Shown one piece after another: positions 37,656 through 45,556 of a DNA stretch of 64,000 bases. The position numbers were made by a program, and so were the translations under genes. This DNA is from Halomonas sp. SpR8 (GTDB lineage Bacteria; Pseudomonadota; Gammaproteobacteria; Pseudomonadales; Halomonadaceae): the NCBI RefSeq assembly GCF_031010195.1, contig NZ_JAUAMC010000006.1, forward strand, positions 237,876 to 301,875, read 5' to 3'. Below the pieces are notes generated by a model. That model was given only the letters and a program-made list of their open reading frames with translations. It ran no database searches and was not told the origin of the DNA. Numbering within the stretch: position 1 is the stretch's first letter; every line of letters begins with the position of its first letter.

Positions 37656-38672
37656 TTAACCATTACGAAACAGGAAGCTATAGGCATTCAACGCTGGTAC
37701 GCCACCTAGGTGGGCGTAAAGTACTTTTGAGCCCGCGGGGAATTCGCCGTTGCGCACCTTATCAATCATGCCGTGCATGGATTTGCCTTCATAAACCGGG
37801 TCCGTGAGTACCCCTTCCAGGCGGGCGCACAGGCGAATGGCTTCCAGTGTGCCTTCGTTGGGTAGGCCGTATTCCGGGCCGCCGTAACGGGTATCCAGTA
37901 TTACATCGCCATCGCCGATACCGCCTTCCAGCTCTACCAGTTCTGCGGTGTTGCGGGCAATACGCAGAATTTGCTCACGGGTTTGTTCGGGCTTGGCAGA
38001 AGCGTCGATGCCGATGACTCGCTGAGCGCGGCCATCAGCGGCAAATCCCACCACCATGCCTGCCTGGGTGCTGCCGGTGACGGAACACACCACGATATAG
38101 TCGAATGTAAAGCCCAGCTCTTTCTCCTGCTGACGCACCTCTTCGGCAAAGCCAACAAAGCCTAAACCGCCGTAAGGGTGCTCGGAACAACCCGCCGGGA
38201 TCGGGAAGGGCTTGCCGCCGCGCTGACGCACATCCTCCATGGCCTGCTCCCAACTGGGGCGAATGCCAATATCAAACCCCGCGTCGTCCAGGCGCACATC
38301 GGCGCCCATAATGCGTGACATCTCGATATTGCCCACCCGGTCATACACCGCGTCGGAGTAGTTGACCCAGTTCTCCTGCACCAGCACGCACTGCATGCCC
38401 AAATGAGCGGCAACGGCGGCAACCTGGCGGGTCTGGTTAGACTGAATGCCGCCAATCGATACCAGCGTATCGCAGCCCTTTTCCAGCGCTTCGGGGATTA
38501 GGTATTCCAGCTTGCGGGTCTTATTACCGCCAAAGGCCAGACCACTGTTACAGTCTTCGCGCTTGGCGTAGAGCTCCACCTCACCGCCGAGATGTTCGCT
38601 TAGACGTTTGAGTGGCGTGATAGGAGAGGGGCCAAAGGTAAGAGGGTAGCGTGAGAAACGTTCTAGGTTCAT
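37656..38672 (-). CDS. acdS: 1-Aminocyclopropane-1-carboxylate (ACC) deaminase
   Basis: A 338-residue PLP enzyme, the usual AcdS length. It splits ACC, the ethylene precursor of plants, into ammonia and 2-oxobutanoate. The PLP lysine is K51 in [11 protein letters not shown], and the Ser of GGIQSNQTR follows at ~78. The residues used to tell true AcdS from D-cysteine desulfhydrase are present: Glu in [11 protein letters not shown] and Leu in [12 protein letters not shown] divergent Lrp-type gene is the usual acdR arrangement. True ACC deaminase suggests contact with plants or algae, though it could simply use ACC or D-amino acids as a nitrogen source. Confidence 0.93.
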   Translation of the reverse strand: MNLERFSRYPLTFGPSPITPLKRLSEHLGGEVELYAKREDCNSGLAFGGNKTRKLEYLIPEALEKGCDTLVSIGGIQSNQTRQVAAVAAHLGMQCVLVQENWVNYSDAVYDRVGNIEMSRIMGADVRLDDAGFDIGIRPSWEQAMEDVRQRGGKPFPIPAGCSEHPYGGLGFVGFAEEVRQQEKELGFTFDYIVVCSVTGSTQAGMVVGFAADGRAQRVIGIDASAKPEQTREQILRIARNTAELVELEGGIGDGDVILDTRYGGPEYGLPNEGTLEAIRLCARLEGVLTDPVYEGKSMHGMIDKVRNGEFPAGSKVLYAHLGGVPALNAYSFLFRNG

Positions 38673-38739
38673 AACAGGCTCCAGCTTTTAAGCGTTTCAG
38701 TGCGAAATAGAAAGCTCGCTTGGCGAGTGGGATGTGAAA

Positions 38740-38798
38740 GGTTTTTGTGAACAGCTTTTTGTGAACAGATTTGTGTGAAAAGCTCTGTGTGAACAGCG
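38740..38798. repeat. Four imperfect TGTGAACAG direct repeats upstream of acdS
   Basis: TTTGTGAACAG, TTTGTGAACAG, TGTGTGAAAAG and TGTGTGAACAG follow one another with steps of about 14-18 bp in the divergent acdS/lrp gap. They lie on the acdS promoter side. They may be binding sites for the Lrp-type regulator, which often binds phased arrays, or simple repeats. Confidence 0.55.
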
Positions 38799-38933
38799 GG
38801 CGCGCTCTGCTATTTATACTAAGTGCTAGCTAAGATTTTTGTGTTGCAAAATTAGACGTGTTAAAGCAACAAGAGTTGATATTAAATGCTTTATGTAGTT
38901 TTAAATGGTGTGTAAGTATCAATAAGGTAAATA

Positions 38934-39443
38934 ATGGTGCGTTCAAAAACTCCCCGTTCAGGCGCTGAGCCTGATAAGCAGGCGGTTGAACTAGACCGGA
39001 CGGATCGACGTATTCTCAAACTGCTTCAGGACGACGCCACGCTCTCCAATGTGGCACTGGCCGAGCAGGTGAACTTGAGTCCAGCGGCCTGTTTGCGAAG
39101 GGTTGAAAAGCTTAAACGGGACGGTGTGATCAGCCGTGTCGTGGCGCATTTAGACCCGGAGCAGCTCCAGGCGGGCATGGTGGTGTTGATTGGCGTGGTG
39201 CTGGATCGCTCGACGCCGGAATCCTTCGCCGCCTTTGAAGAAGCGGCACAAAAGGTATCCGGCTGTATGGAGTGCCACGTGGTTACGGGGGAGTTTGACT
39301 ACTTTATGCTGGTGCGCACCCGGGACAGCCAAAGCTTCAACAAGCTACACGCCGAACAGTTGCTCTACCTACCCGGCGTGCGCCAGATCCGCTCATTTAT
39401 GGGGCTGCGTCAGGTGGTCTCGACTCATAAGGTGGTGGTTTAG
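38934..39443 (+). CDS. Lrp/AsnC-family regulator, probable AcdR
   Basis: A 169-residue regulator. The winged helix (residues ~20-75) has LDRTDRRILKLLQDDATLSNVALAEQVNLSPAACLRR. The C-terminal RAM ligand domain follows (VLIGVVLDRS; HVVTGEFDYFMLVRT). It is transcribed away from acdS, the arrangement known for AcdR, which activates acdS. It is the last clearly chromosomal gene before the secretion island. Confidence 0.87.
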   Translation: MVRSKTPRSGAEPDKQAVELDRTDRRILKLLQDDATLSNVALAEQVNLSPAACLRRVEKLKRDGVISRVVAHLDPEQLQAGMVVLIGVVLDRSTPESFAAFEEAAQKVSGCMECHVVTGEFDYFMLVRTRDSQSFNKLHAEQLLYLPGVRQIRSFMGLRQVVSTHKVVV

Positions 39444-39580
39444 TCTTTTGGAAATCGAGCTTTCAGCTCGGCGACCTGATCTGATGGATATTGCACGCAG
39501 ATTTCAGCCGCCAGTTCTATTGCGCTCGCTCTTATCTTTGCATTGAGCCCTGCACTGGCTAATGCTTCAGTTACATTTAA
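39440..39580 (-). pseudogene. Possible gene remnant (46-codon open tail) at the island edge
   Basis: On the minus strand an open frame of about 46 codons, ending in TAA at 39440, reads ALASAGLNAKIRASAIELAA then KARFPKD. It has no start codon and is stopped upstream by a TAG near 39582. It looks like the C-terminal tail of a protein cut off where the AT-rich island begins. I do not recognise the family, and it may be a chance frame. Confidence 0.3.
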
Positions 39581-39684
39581 TAACTAAGATCCATTTGGTA
39601 TTTTTTTGAGCACTGATATGATCAAAAGTGTCTAAATTGATTCAATTGATCATTTTGGATGGATCACTAACAAGATACTTTGTA
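39570..39684 (+). promoter_or_regulatory. Regulon promoter A (upstream of small peptide and adenylation operon)
   Basis: Three elements shared with promoters B and C occur in order: GTTACATTTAA (39570), the dyad TGATCAA-N20-TTGATCA (39619-39652), and TCAC at 39664 with CTTTG 14 bases after its first base (39678). It is followed by a ribosome site and ATG like that of the small gene at 43402. The regulator is not in the window. Confidence 0.65.
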
Positions 39685-39738
39685 GGTTGAGCTTCTTCCT
39701 CACTCGGGGCATGGGATACATAAAGAGGAGTGGTGGCA

Positions 39739-39855
39739 ATGTTTTCACTGGTGAAGCTAAAGAATAAACCAGTGCTGAAAGCTTTGATGTCAGCCGCGAT
39801 GGCGATATTGACCCCAGTTGAAGGTTCTCGACAAGAACGGGTAACAAAACTATGA
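39739..39855 (+). CDS. 38-residue peptide gene, possible truncated copy of the 43.4-kb small secreted protein
   Basis: AGGAG lies 8-9 bases before ATG 39739. The peptide starts MFSLVKLKNKPVLKALMSAA and ends VTKL. The leader and first codons resemble those of the 43402 gene (AGGAG, then GGTGGCAATGTTTTCA against ATGGTAATGTTTACA), and both lie downstream of the same promoter type. After residue ~10 the sequences diverge. It may be a real small product of the regulon or the decayed 5' end of a duplicated gene. Confidence 0.45.
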   Translation: MFSLVKLKNKPVLKALMSAAMAILTPVEGSRQERVTKL

Positions 39856-40181
39856 AAGCGTGTGAGGTTCAGAGGTGAATACCGCCAAGTCATTTCGTTT
39901 CAATAACTTAATGCTGCCTTTATGGCGGTTAGCAATGGCGTTGATGTATCCCTGCCATTAGTCGCTCATCAGGATAACTGAGTTCGGTTCAGGTTTTTGC
40001 TTTCTCATCGACCATCAAATCTGATTTTCGCGCTTGGTAAGCAAATATCGATAGATAAATGCAGGAGGTGTCAGGCAGGTTGATTGCCGTATAAGTGTCG
40101 CGGAGAAGGTGGGTGGCAGATAGTGGATGGAAAAATTGCTTTTGAAAATTTTCTAAATATTCCATGTTTCAGGAGAACAAT
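39856..40181. other. Noncoding AT-rich stretch before the adenylation operon
   Basis: No supported gene is seen in these 326 bases. The stretch is AT-rich towards the 3' end and closes with the ribosome site AGGAG (40171) for the adenylation gene. No insertion-sequence ends were recognised. Confidence 0.5.
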
Positions 40182-41684
40182 ATGAAAAATACCCTCGAGA
40201 CTAGAAAGGATGATCCAGAAGAGCTGGTTTCAAAATTTCCAGGTACTGTTTTTGACGACATGCCGAGCATGAAAAGCCTTTTGACTACTCTAAGCCCTAT
40301 AGATCAGCAGCGATTTAAAAATTTTGGTTGGGGGCCTTCTATTAACCCTCGTTTCCAGACCCTCGTTGAGGCAATCAATTATCAAATAGCTATTCGGCCA
40401 AAGGCTGTCGCCGCCGAATATCAGGGAAAGTATCTGACCTATAGCCAGTTAGATGCGGCAGCAAACAAGCTGGCTTTAATTCTTTACAGCCATGGGGTGC
40501 GGCGGGGTGATGTGGTTTGTTTGTATCTGCGCCGATCTTTTTCAATGTTAGTAGGGATCGTTGCGGCGATGCGAGTGGGTGCAGCCTATGTTCCTCAGCA
40601 TGTTGGAGTAGCCCCGTCGGAGATGCTCAGCCATATAGCCAAGATCTCCAGTGCGAAAGTTATCCTAACGCTAAGTACAATGGCTCCTAAAGTGGCCGCT
40701 TCCCAGCATCAAAGTCTCATCTTTATCAACAGCATGATGGACAGTCCGGCACCGGACAACCTGGATATGGGGCCTGGGAGGAGAGTTGGGCAAGTTCTCT
40801 CGATTGCATTCGATATGGCTGCGTGAGAAGTTTTGGGGGCGTTGTCGAACGGTGCAACTCTGGTTATTCGGGGGAATTCGATTCAGGAGACTGCTGAATC
40901 GGTTGATGTGCTTATCGCGACTCCGTCCATTCTTGCTTCTCTGGACTCAGAACGCTGCCGTCAAGTCAAAGTCGTTGCAGTTGCTGGCGAATCCTGTCCT
41001 CGGCCGCTAGCTGATAGGTGGTCCTCTTTCTGCCGTTTCTATAACTCTTGTGGACCAACTGAAACCACAATTATCAATACTGCTGAGGAACATTGGCCTG
41101 AAAAACAAGTACTTTCGATAGGGCGACCAACACCTAACAACACAATATATATATTAGATGAAAATCTTCATCCTCAACCGATAGGTGTAAAAGGGGAAAT
41201 ATGGGCGGGTGGTGATTGCGTAACCATGGGTTACTTAGGTAATGAGCTCCTGACGACCGAGCGTTACCTTCCTGATCCTTTTCGTCCGGGCCACATGATG
41301 TTCCGCACTCGTGATCTGGGGCGGTGGACTGATGACGGAGAGCTAGAGCATTTTGGGCGTGTCGATGATCAAGTGAAGATTCGTGGCTTTCGGGTAGAGC
41401 TAGATGCAGTATCCAATGTCTTGGAAGGGGTAGAAGGCTGTCTGCAAGCGGCTACCCTAAAATATGATGACCGCACTTTGGTCAGTTTCGTCACTCCTGC
41501 ATCGTCGGTTGACCTCGCTGCAGCGACAGGCGCTGTAGCTTCAAAGCTTCCCTATTATTGTGTGCCAGCCGCTGTGCTGCCGATGGACACGTTTCCTCAT
41601 ACGTCGAGAGGTAAGCTCGATAAGAGAGCGCTGATGAAGATTGCGCAAGCATATCTTAAAAGTTTAAGCGCGGAGTACGCATAA
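40182..41684 (+). pseudogene. NRPS-like adenylation-domain protein, disrupted by in-frame TGA and loss of the A3 loop
   Basis: One reading frame of 501 codons carries adenylate-forming motifs A2 (RSFSMLVGIVAAMRVGAAY), A4 (SIAFDMAA), A5 (NSCGPTE), A6 (GEIWAGGDCVTMGYLG), A7 (RTRDLGRWTDDGELEHFGR), A8 (DDQVKIRGFRVELD) and A10 (RGKLDKRAL). Two defects are seen. A TGA at 40824-40826 stands where a Trp codon (FDMAAWE) is expected, with the frame unchanged on both sides. The A3 phosphate loop (SGTTGxPKG) is missing between IFINSMMDSPAP and NLDMGPGRRV, as if about 30-50 codons were deleted. AGGAG lies 6 bases before ATG 40182. No carrier or condensation domain is present. An active enzyme is unlikely. 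Confidence 0.8.
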
Positions 41685-42997
41685 TGATAGCCAAGATGAC
41701 TGACATTCGACTGGTAAGCCAGAGCTGGCGTTACTACACAAGGCACCCTGTGTTAATAGAGTATCGCAGGCTGATTATAATGATTATGCTTCTTAACTTA
41801 ATCATTTTTATCATGGGGTTGCAGCATGGATGGTGGTTTACTGGGGAAAGGTATGCTTTTCAGAATATCGCTAATATGGCACTTGCTAATATAAGTTTGG
41901 GTATACTGATACGGCAGCAGCGTGTAGTAAATGCACTGTTTTGGTTGGCTATAAGAATTCCAACTTCGTGGCCGCTATGGATACGCTGGCGCGCAGGGAA
42001 AGTATTCCATTTTGGCGGGCTGCACTATGGCGGCACAGTGGTGGGAACCACTTGGTTTGGCTTTTTGCTGTGGGGGATGTTTCAGAGCCAACTGAACGAT
42101 AAATCTACTCTTTCGGGTCTGACGCTGGGTATCAGCGCTGTCATGGTCGGACTGATGTTATTGATGATTGTTTCGGCTATTGGTCCAGTTCGGGCGAAAT
42201 TTCATAATGGTTTTGAAAAAATTCATCGCTTTGTTGGCTGGGCTGTTCTAGGTCTATTTTGGGCTCATAATGTATCAATAATGCACGACATGGGCGAAAA
42301 CTTGATTCAAACGTTTTCCTTCTGGGTTCTGTGTCTGGTCACATTATCAGTCATCTCACCATGGCTTACGCTGAAGCGGGTTGATGTACATGTTTTAAAG
42401 CCTTCGACTCATGTCGCGCTGGCGCATTTTGACTATGGGGACACGCCATTTCCAGGAAGCTCCAACGCTATTAGCCGAACTCCGTTTGGTGAATATCACT
42501 CTTTTGCAAACATCCCAACCCCAGGGCATGAGGGGTATAGGTTTGCAATAAGTCGCTCGGGCGATTGGACTGCTCGTTTCATTGACAACCCTCCTCAGAA
42601 AGTCTGGGTCAAAGGCATAACGACTTCGGGGGTCGCGCGGATTGAAGTCTTGTTCAATCGTGTCGTATACGTTGGCACGGGATCTGGTATCGGTCCCATT
42701 TTGCCGCACCTCCTGGCAAGGCAGGTGCCTTGTCGGTTGATCTGGTCAACTCGCTCTCCTCGCAAAACTTATGGCGACACGCTGGTCGATGAGATTGAGG
42801 CTCATACAGAGAAGCCCTTGATCTGGAACACGGACGAGTGGGGTAAGCCCGATCTGTCAAAACTTGCGCTACAAGCTGTGCGGGAGAGCGACGCTGAAGC
42901 TGTCATCGTGATTTCGAATCAGAAGCTAACGCGCCGAGTCGTGCATGACATGGAAACGTTAGGTATTCCAGCTTATGGTGCGATTTGGGACAGCTAA
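41684..42997 (+). CDS. Integral membrane protein with flavin/NAD oxidoreductase-like C-terminal domain
   Basis: A 437-residue protein. About six hydrophobic helices fill residues ~25-235, with histidines (HFGGLHYGG; FHNGFEKIHRF; LFWAHN) placed as in haem-binding ferric-reductase-like domains. The soluble C-terminal part has FAISRSGDWTARFIDNPP, then YVGTGSGIGPILPHLLA, a pyridine-nucleotide-binding motif of the ferredoxin-reductase type. The start overlaps the adenylation gene (TAATG), with GGAG 8 bases upstream, so the two form an operon. It probably moves electrons across the inner membrane or reduces an adenylated substrate; neither is shown. Base composition is AT-rich like the island. Confidence 0.65.
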   Translation: MIAKMTDIRLVSQSWRYYTRHPVLIEYRRLIIMIMLLNLIIFIMGLQHGWWFTGERYAFQNIANMALANISLGILIRQQRVVNALFWLAIRIPTSWPLWIRWRAGKVFHFGGLHYGGTVVGTTWFGFLLWGMFQSQLNDKSTLSGLTLGISAVMVGLMLLMIVSAIGPVRAKFHNGFEKIHRFVGWAVLGLFWAHNVSIMHDMGENLIQTFSFWVLCLVTLSVISPWLTLKRVDVHVLKPSTHVALAHFDYGDTPFPGSSNAISRTPFGEYHSFANIPTPGHEGYRFAISRSGDWTARFIDNPPQKVWVKGITTSGVARIEVLFNRVVYVGTGSGIGPILPHLLARQVPCRLIWSTRSPRKTYGDTLVDEIEAHTEKPLIWNTDEWGKPDLSKLALQAVRESDAEAVIVISNQKLTRRVVHDMETLGIPAYGAIWDS

Positions 42998-43192
42998 CAT
43001 ATGTCAACTCATGGCCAGCGCAGCTTGATCGCCCAAGGGCGACTACTAGACAGTAGTGAAGGGAAAGTTTCTGTCTGCTGACTCGTATTATCTTGCCGAT
43101 GCACGCAAAACCAGAGCTTAGTATTGCCAACCGAGGCTCATAATTCTTATATCCATTTAGCGTATTTGAGTCTTGCGTTCTCTGAAACTTAA

Positions 43193-43311
43193 GCTACCTT
43201 TAAGATAGTCTCATTGTGCAAGACTTTTTTCTCTTGCAAAAAATGATCAATATACTCCAATTGGATTCATTTGATCGATATGGGGCTGGCTCACAGCTCG
43301 CTAGCTTTGAG
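43193..43311 (+). promoter_or_regulatory. Regulon promoter B (upstream of the first T3SS apparatus operon)
   Basis: The 404-bp gap 42998-43401 holds no supported gene. Its 3' half carries GCTACCTTTAA (43193), the dyad TGATCAA-N20-TTGATCG (43244-43277, with a perfect CCAATTGG centre) and TCACAGC-N6-GCTTTGAG (43291-43311). The last element is identical in spacing in promoter C. A GG-N10-GC pair (43288-43301) could be a sigma-54 site, but the match is weak. Confidence 0.7.
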
Positions 43312-43401
43312 TTAGGTTTGTAACTTTTTAGAAACGCTTTGAAGGCTATGATGCCTTCTGTCTCCATCGGAGGCAGAACATGATTAAAAGGAGAAATGGT
43401 A

Positions 43402-43596
43402 ATGTTTACATTTGATAAGCCGAAGAAAGAGAGCGGTGTTACTCCTACTGGTGGCGACGGCGGCGGTGGCATTGATGTTGGCCAACTGAAGCAGGTTTTC
43501 GAAGAAGCTGCTCAAAAGTCCATGGAAGTGAGTAAGGCTAAAACGGAAGGTAATACGGAGGTTGATACTGCCAAGTCCTCTCGTCCAAACAACTGA
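43402..43596 (+). CDS. Small T3SS protein in the NopA position, candidate needle/pilus subunit or secreted protein
   Basis: A 64-residue protein with a Gly-rich stretch (TGGDGGGGIDVG) followed by one helix (QLKQVFEEAAQKSMEVSKAK) and a polar tail. I chose ATG 43402, 8 bases after AGGAG, over the ATG at 43396. It is the first gene of the operon, directly before sctD, which is where rhizobial clusters carry nopA, the pilus subunit. The size and single helix fit a needle- or pilus-like subunit, but there is no sequence match I can recognise. The second candidate for this role is the gene at 51130. Confidence 0.55.
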   Translation: MFTFDKPKKESGVTPTGGDGGGGIDVGQLKQVFEEAAQKSMEVSKAKTEGNTEVDTAKSSRPNN

Positions 43597-43615
43597 GGAT
43601 TGCCAGCATATCGGT

Positions 43616-43639
43616 CAGCGGCGGTATGTGCCGTCGCTG
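43616..43639 (+). terminator. Hairpin between the small T3SS gene and sctD
   Basis: Stem CAGCGGCGG / CCGTCGCTG (one G-T pair), loop TATGTG. There is no T run. It could stabilise the small-gene mRNA or attenuate transcription so that the small protein is made in excess over SctD. Confidence 0.5.
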
Positions 43640-43739
43640 GCTGTTGATGAAGCTTTTGAAGCCTCAGCGATTTTATTTCCCTCTTACCGACCGTCAAAAG
43701 TGATTTGTAGCGGCAGGTGGGAGGTTTATTGATAGGTAT

Positions 43740-44816
43740 ATGCTCATGGCCTCTTCTTTCACGACATCCATAGGTTCTTTCAAGACATCCATAGGTTCTT
43801 TCAAGACATCCATAGGTTCGTTATTCACTCCGTCCGCGGGCGTTTATTCGACGCTTCAAGTGACTGAAGGTGTTCACCAGGGCGTGGCTGTGTCCCTGGA
43901 ACAAGCTGTTTGTCGTATCGGTGCTGAGGAGCCGGCGGATGTGATGCTCTGCGATGAGGGTGTCGCTGCGGAGCATGTCATCCTACGGTTTCATGCTCGG
44001 ATGGTGGCAGTTGAAGCAGTCGGTGGGGAAGTTGTGATCGGCGGTGAAACGCTTACGCAAGGCACCGGCCGGCGAATTGATTTGCCTACAACGCTTGATA
44101 TAGGGGGCGCCCAGTTGCGGTTGTCGCGCCCTGAGACCTCCTTGGCTCCCGTCATGCGGTTGGCTTACGAGGCCGTTGAGCCAGCACTGCGCGCCGCACG
44201 TAACTCGCTGCCGCATAAGCTGTTGTCGCGAAGACGCTACTCTTCCGGAGGCGAGCGTGTAGGTCGTGGGGCCGTGTTAACTGCGCTTTGCACAGTTCTC
44301 GGTATCGCTGGCGCTTATCAGCTAGTGGGAGTTGACGAAGCGGGCGCTAATATTTCTGCCGAAGCTCTGAACTCGACCGCTACCTTGTATCCTCAAGTAG
44401 TAGAGACGGCCCTGATAACCGAACAGCACGAGACGCCTGCTGAGGCCTTAGAGAATCAATTGCAACAGGCCGATCTTGGTGGGTTGCAGGTGCGCGATGC
44501 TGGCAACCATCTGGTGGTGTCGGGTGAATTCGCGCCTGAGCGGCATGAAGACTGGCAGGGAGTGCAGCGCTGGTTCGATCAGCGTTACGGCAGCAGCCAA
44601 GTGTTGGTTAGCAATGCCAAATTGAGCCTAGCTTCTGACCAGCCCGCTTTCCGTTTTCAGGCAGTTTGGCTGGGTGATAACCCTTATGTCATTGGTGCCA
44701 AGGGTGAGCGATTGTACCCAGGGGCGTCTTTGCCGGAAGGCTGGGTGCTTGCCGCCATCGGCGACGAACAGGTCACTTTGCGCCGCGGCGACGAACAGTT
44801 TTTTCTGACGCTGTAG
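43740..44816 (+). CDS. sctD: T3SS inner-membrane ring protein SctD
   Basis: A 358-residue protein of the SctD/HrpQ/YscD type. The cytoplasmic FHA-like domain spans residues ~35-130 (VCRIGAEEPADVMLCDEGVAAEHVIL). One membrane helix follows at ~177-196 (VLTALCTVLGIAGAYQLVG), then a periplasmic part with BON-like ring-building motifs. The first 30 residues hold three TSIGSFK repeats encoded by a 21-bp tandem repeat. The ATG lies 15 bases from GGGAGG, so initiation may also use the second ATG at 43746. SctD forms the outer inner-membrane ring with SctJ. Confidence 0.85.
   Translation: MLMASSFTTSIGSFKTSIGSFKTSIGSLFTPSAGVYSTLQVTEGVHQGVAVSLEQAVCRIGAEEPADVMLCDEGVAAEHVILRFHARMVAVEAVGGEVVIGGETLTQGTGRRIDLPTTLDIGGAQLRLSRPETSLAPVMRLAYEAVEPALRAARNSLPHKLLSRRRYSSGGERVGRGAVLTALCTVLGIAGAYQLVGVDEAGANISAEALNSTATLYPQVVETALITEQHETPAEALENQLQQADLGGLQVRDAGNHLVVSGEFAPERHEDWQGVQRWFDQRYGSSQVLVSNAKLSLASDQPAFRFQAVWLGDNPYVIGAKGERLYPGASLPEGWVLAAIGDEQVTLRRGDEQFFLTL
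43754..43816 (+). repeat. Three 21-bp tandem repeats within the sctD 5' end
   Basis: The unit TTCTTTCAAGACATCCATAGG occurs at 43754 (one base different), 43775 and 43796. It encodes (S)FKTSIG-type heptads in frame. Copy-number change would keep the frame and alter only the N-terminal tail of SctD. Confidence 0.9.
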
Positions 44817-44825
44817 GACGAGTTA

Positions 44826-45224
44826 ATGAGAATTACACCTGATCGCGCTAGCGCCACCGAAAATCCACGGCATGATGAGCCGGTGGAGGTGAGGACGCGT
44901 CCTGGTGATATCAATGCTGACCGACCCGTTGATTCGGGAGGTCAAACTGGCTTTGACCGTGCGTTGGATAATACTCGGGTGCGACGCGAGGGAGGTGACT
45001 CTTTAAGTAATCGCGTGGAGCGAGAATCGACGCCCGCAGTCGGGGACCCATCCCTATACAGCGGTGAGCGGAGCATTGAGTTGCTGCAGCACGTGGTGGA
45101 TAACGTCTTGCCCAGGCTTGAGGCTGAAGGCGATGCCACCGAGCTTGCTTCCCAGTTGATTCACGAAGAGATTGCCCTGCGTCAGGAATGGGAGGCGCGT
45201 CGCGCCGAGGAGAGTGCGACGTGA
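44826..45224 (+). CDS. T3SS cluster protein of unknown function
   Basis: A 132-residue hydrophilic protein. The first ~75 residues are charged and probably disordered (DRASATENPRHDEPVEVRTR); the last ~45 form helices (IELLQHVVDNVLPRLEAEG; LASQLIHEEIALRQEWE). No family was recognised. The position between sctD and sctV, with a 4-base overlap (GTGA) into the next gene, shows that it belongs to the apparatus operon. It could be a chaperone, a regulator of export or a secreted protein. Confidence 0.65.
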   Translation: MRITPDRASATENPRHDEPVEVRTRPGDINADRPVDSGGQTGFDRALDNTRVRREGGDSLSNRVERESTPAVGDPSLYSGERSIELLQHVVDNVLPRLEAEGDATELASQLIHEEIALRQEWEARRAEESAT

Positions 45225-45556
45225 CTGACGACAGCGACCGCCATGCCGCTGAGTTGTTACACATGCTGGGGCACCTGTACGTGAAAAGCGGTGACCGTAA
45301 GCGTGGGCTGGTGTTATTGCTGCTAGCCTCGCACATAGTGCCAGCGCATACCGGTATTCTTCACACCCTTATTCAAGCCTTTATCGTTAACGGCGATGTC
45401 CCGCGTGCGCTAAATGCGATCGAACGTCTTGAATACGTTGAAGGGCAGACACCAATTCTGTCGTTGCTGCAGAGCCGGGTGCTATGGATCGATGGGAGAC
45501 ACGATGATGCGCGACGGTGTTTTCAAGACTATCTGCAACGTCGGGAGGATAGATGA
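45221..45556 (+). CDS. Small TPR-like T3SS protein (Y4yS-like position)
   Basis: A 111-residue helical protein with TPR-type repeats (LLHMLGHLYVKSGDRKRGLVLLLLA; VNGDVPRALNAIERLEYVEG; LWIDGRHDDARRCFQDYL). I chose GTG 45221 with GAGGAG 8 bases upstream. It sits just before sctV, and rhizobial clusters carry a TPR-type gene (y4yS) beside rhcV. Small TPR proteins in T3SS act as chaperones for needle or translocator subunits. The stop overlaps the sctV start by 4 bases. Confidence 0.65.
   Translation: MTDDSDRHAAELLHMLGHLYVKSGDRKRGLVLLLLASHIVPAHTGILHTLIQAFIVNGDVPRALNAIERLEYVEGQTPILSLLQSRVLWIDGRHDDARRCFQDYLQRREDR

Noticed and set aside
39455..39475. tRNA or attachment site at the left edge of the island
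   Set aside because: A small CGAGC/GCTCG hairpin is present, but no cloverleaf or direct repeat with the right edge could be found.
40824..40826. TGA as a selenocysteine codon in the adenylation gene
   Set aside because: Family members have Trp at this place, no selenocysteine insertion hairpin is evident, and the gene also lacks its A3 loop, so a nonsense mutation is simpler.
43288..43301. Sigma-54 promoter (GG-N10-GC) in promoter B
   Set aside because: A similar pair occurs in C but not in A, the TTGC part is poor, and the dyad is too close for a usual enhancer site. Kept only as a weak alternative.
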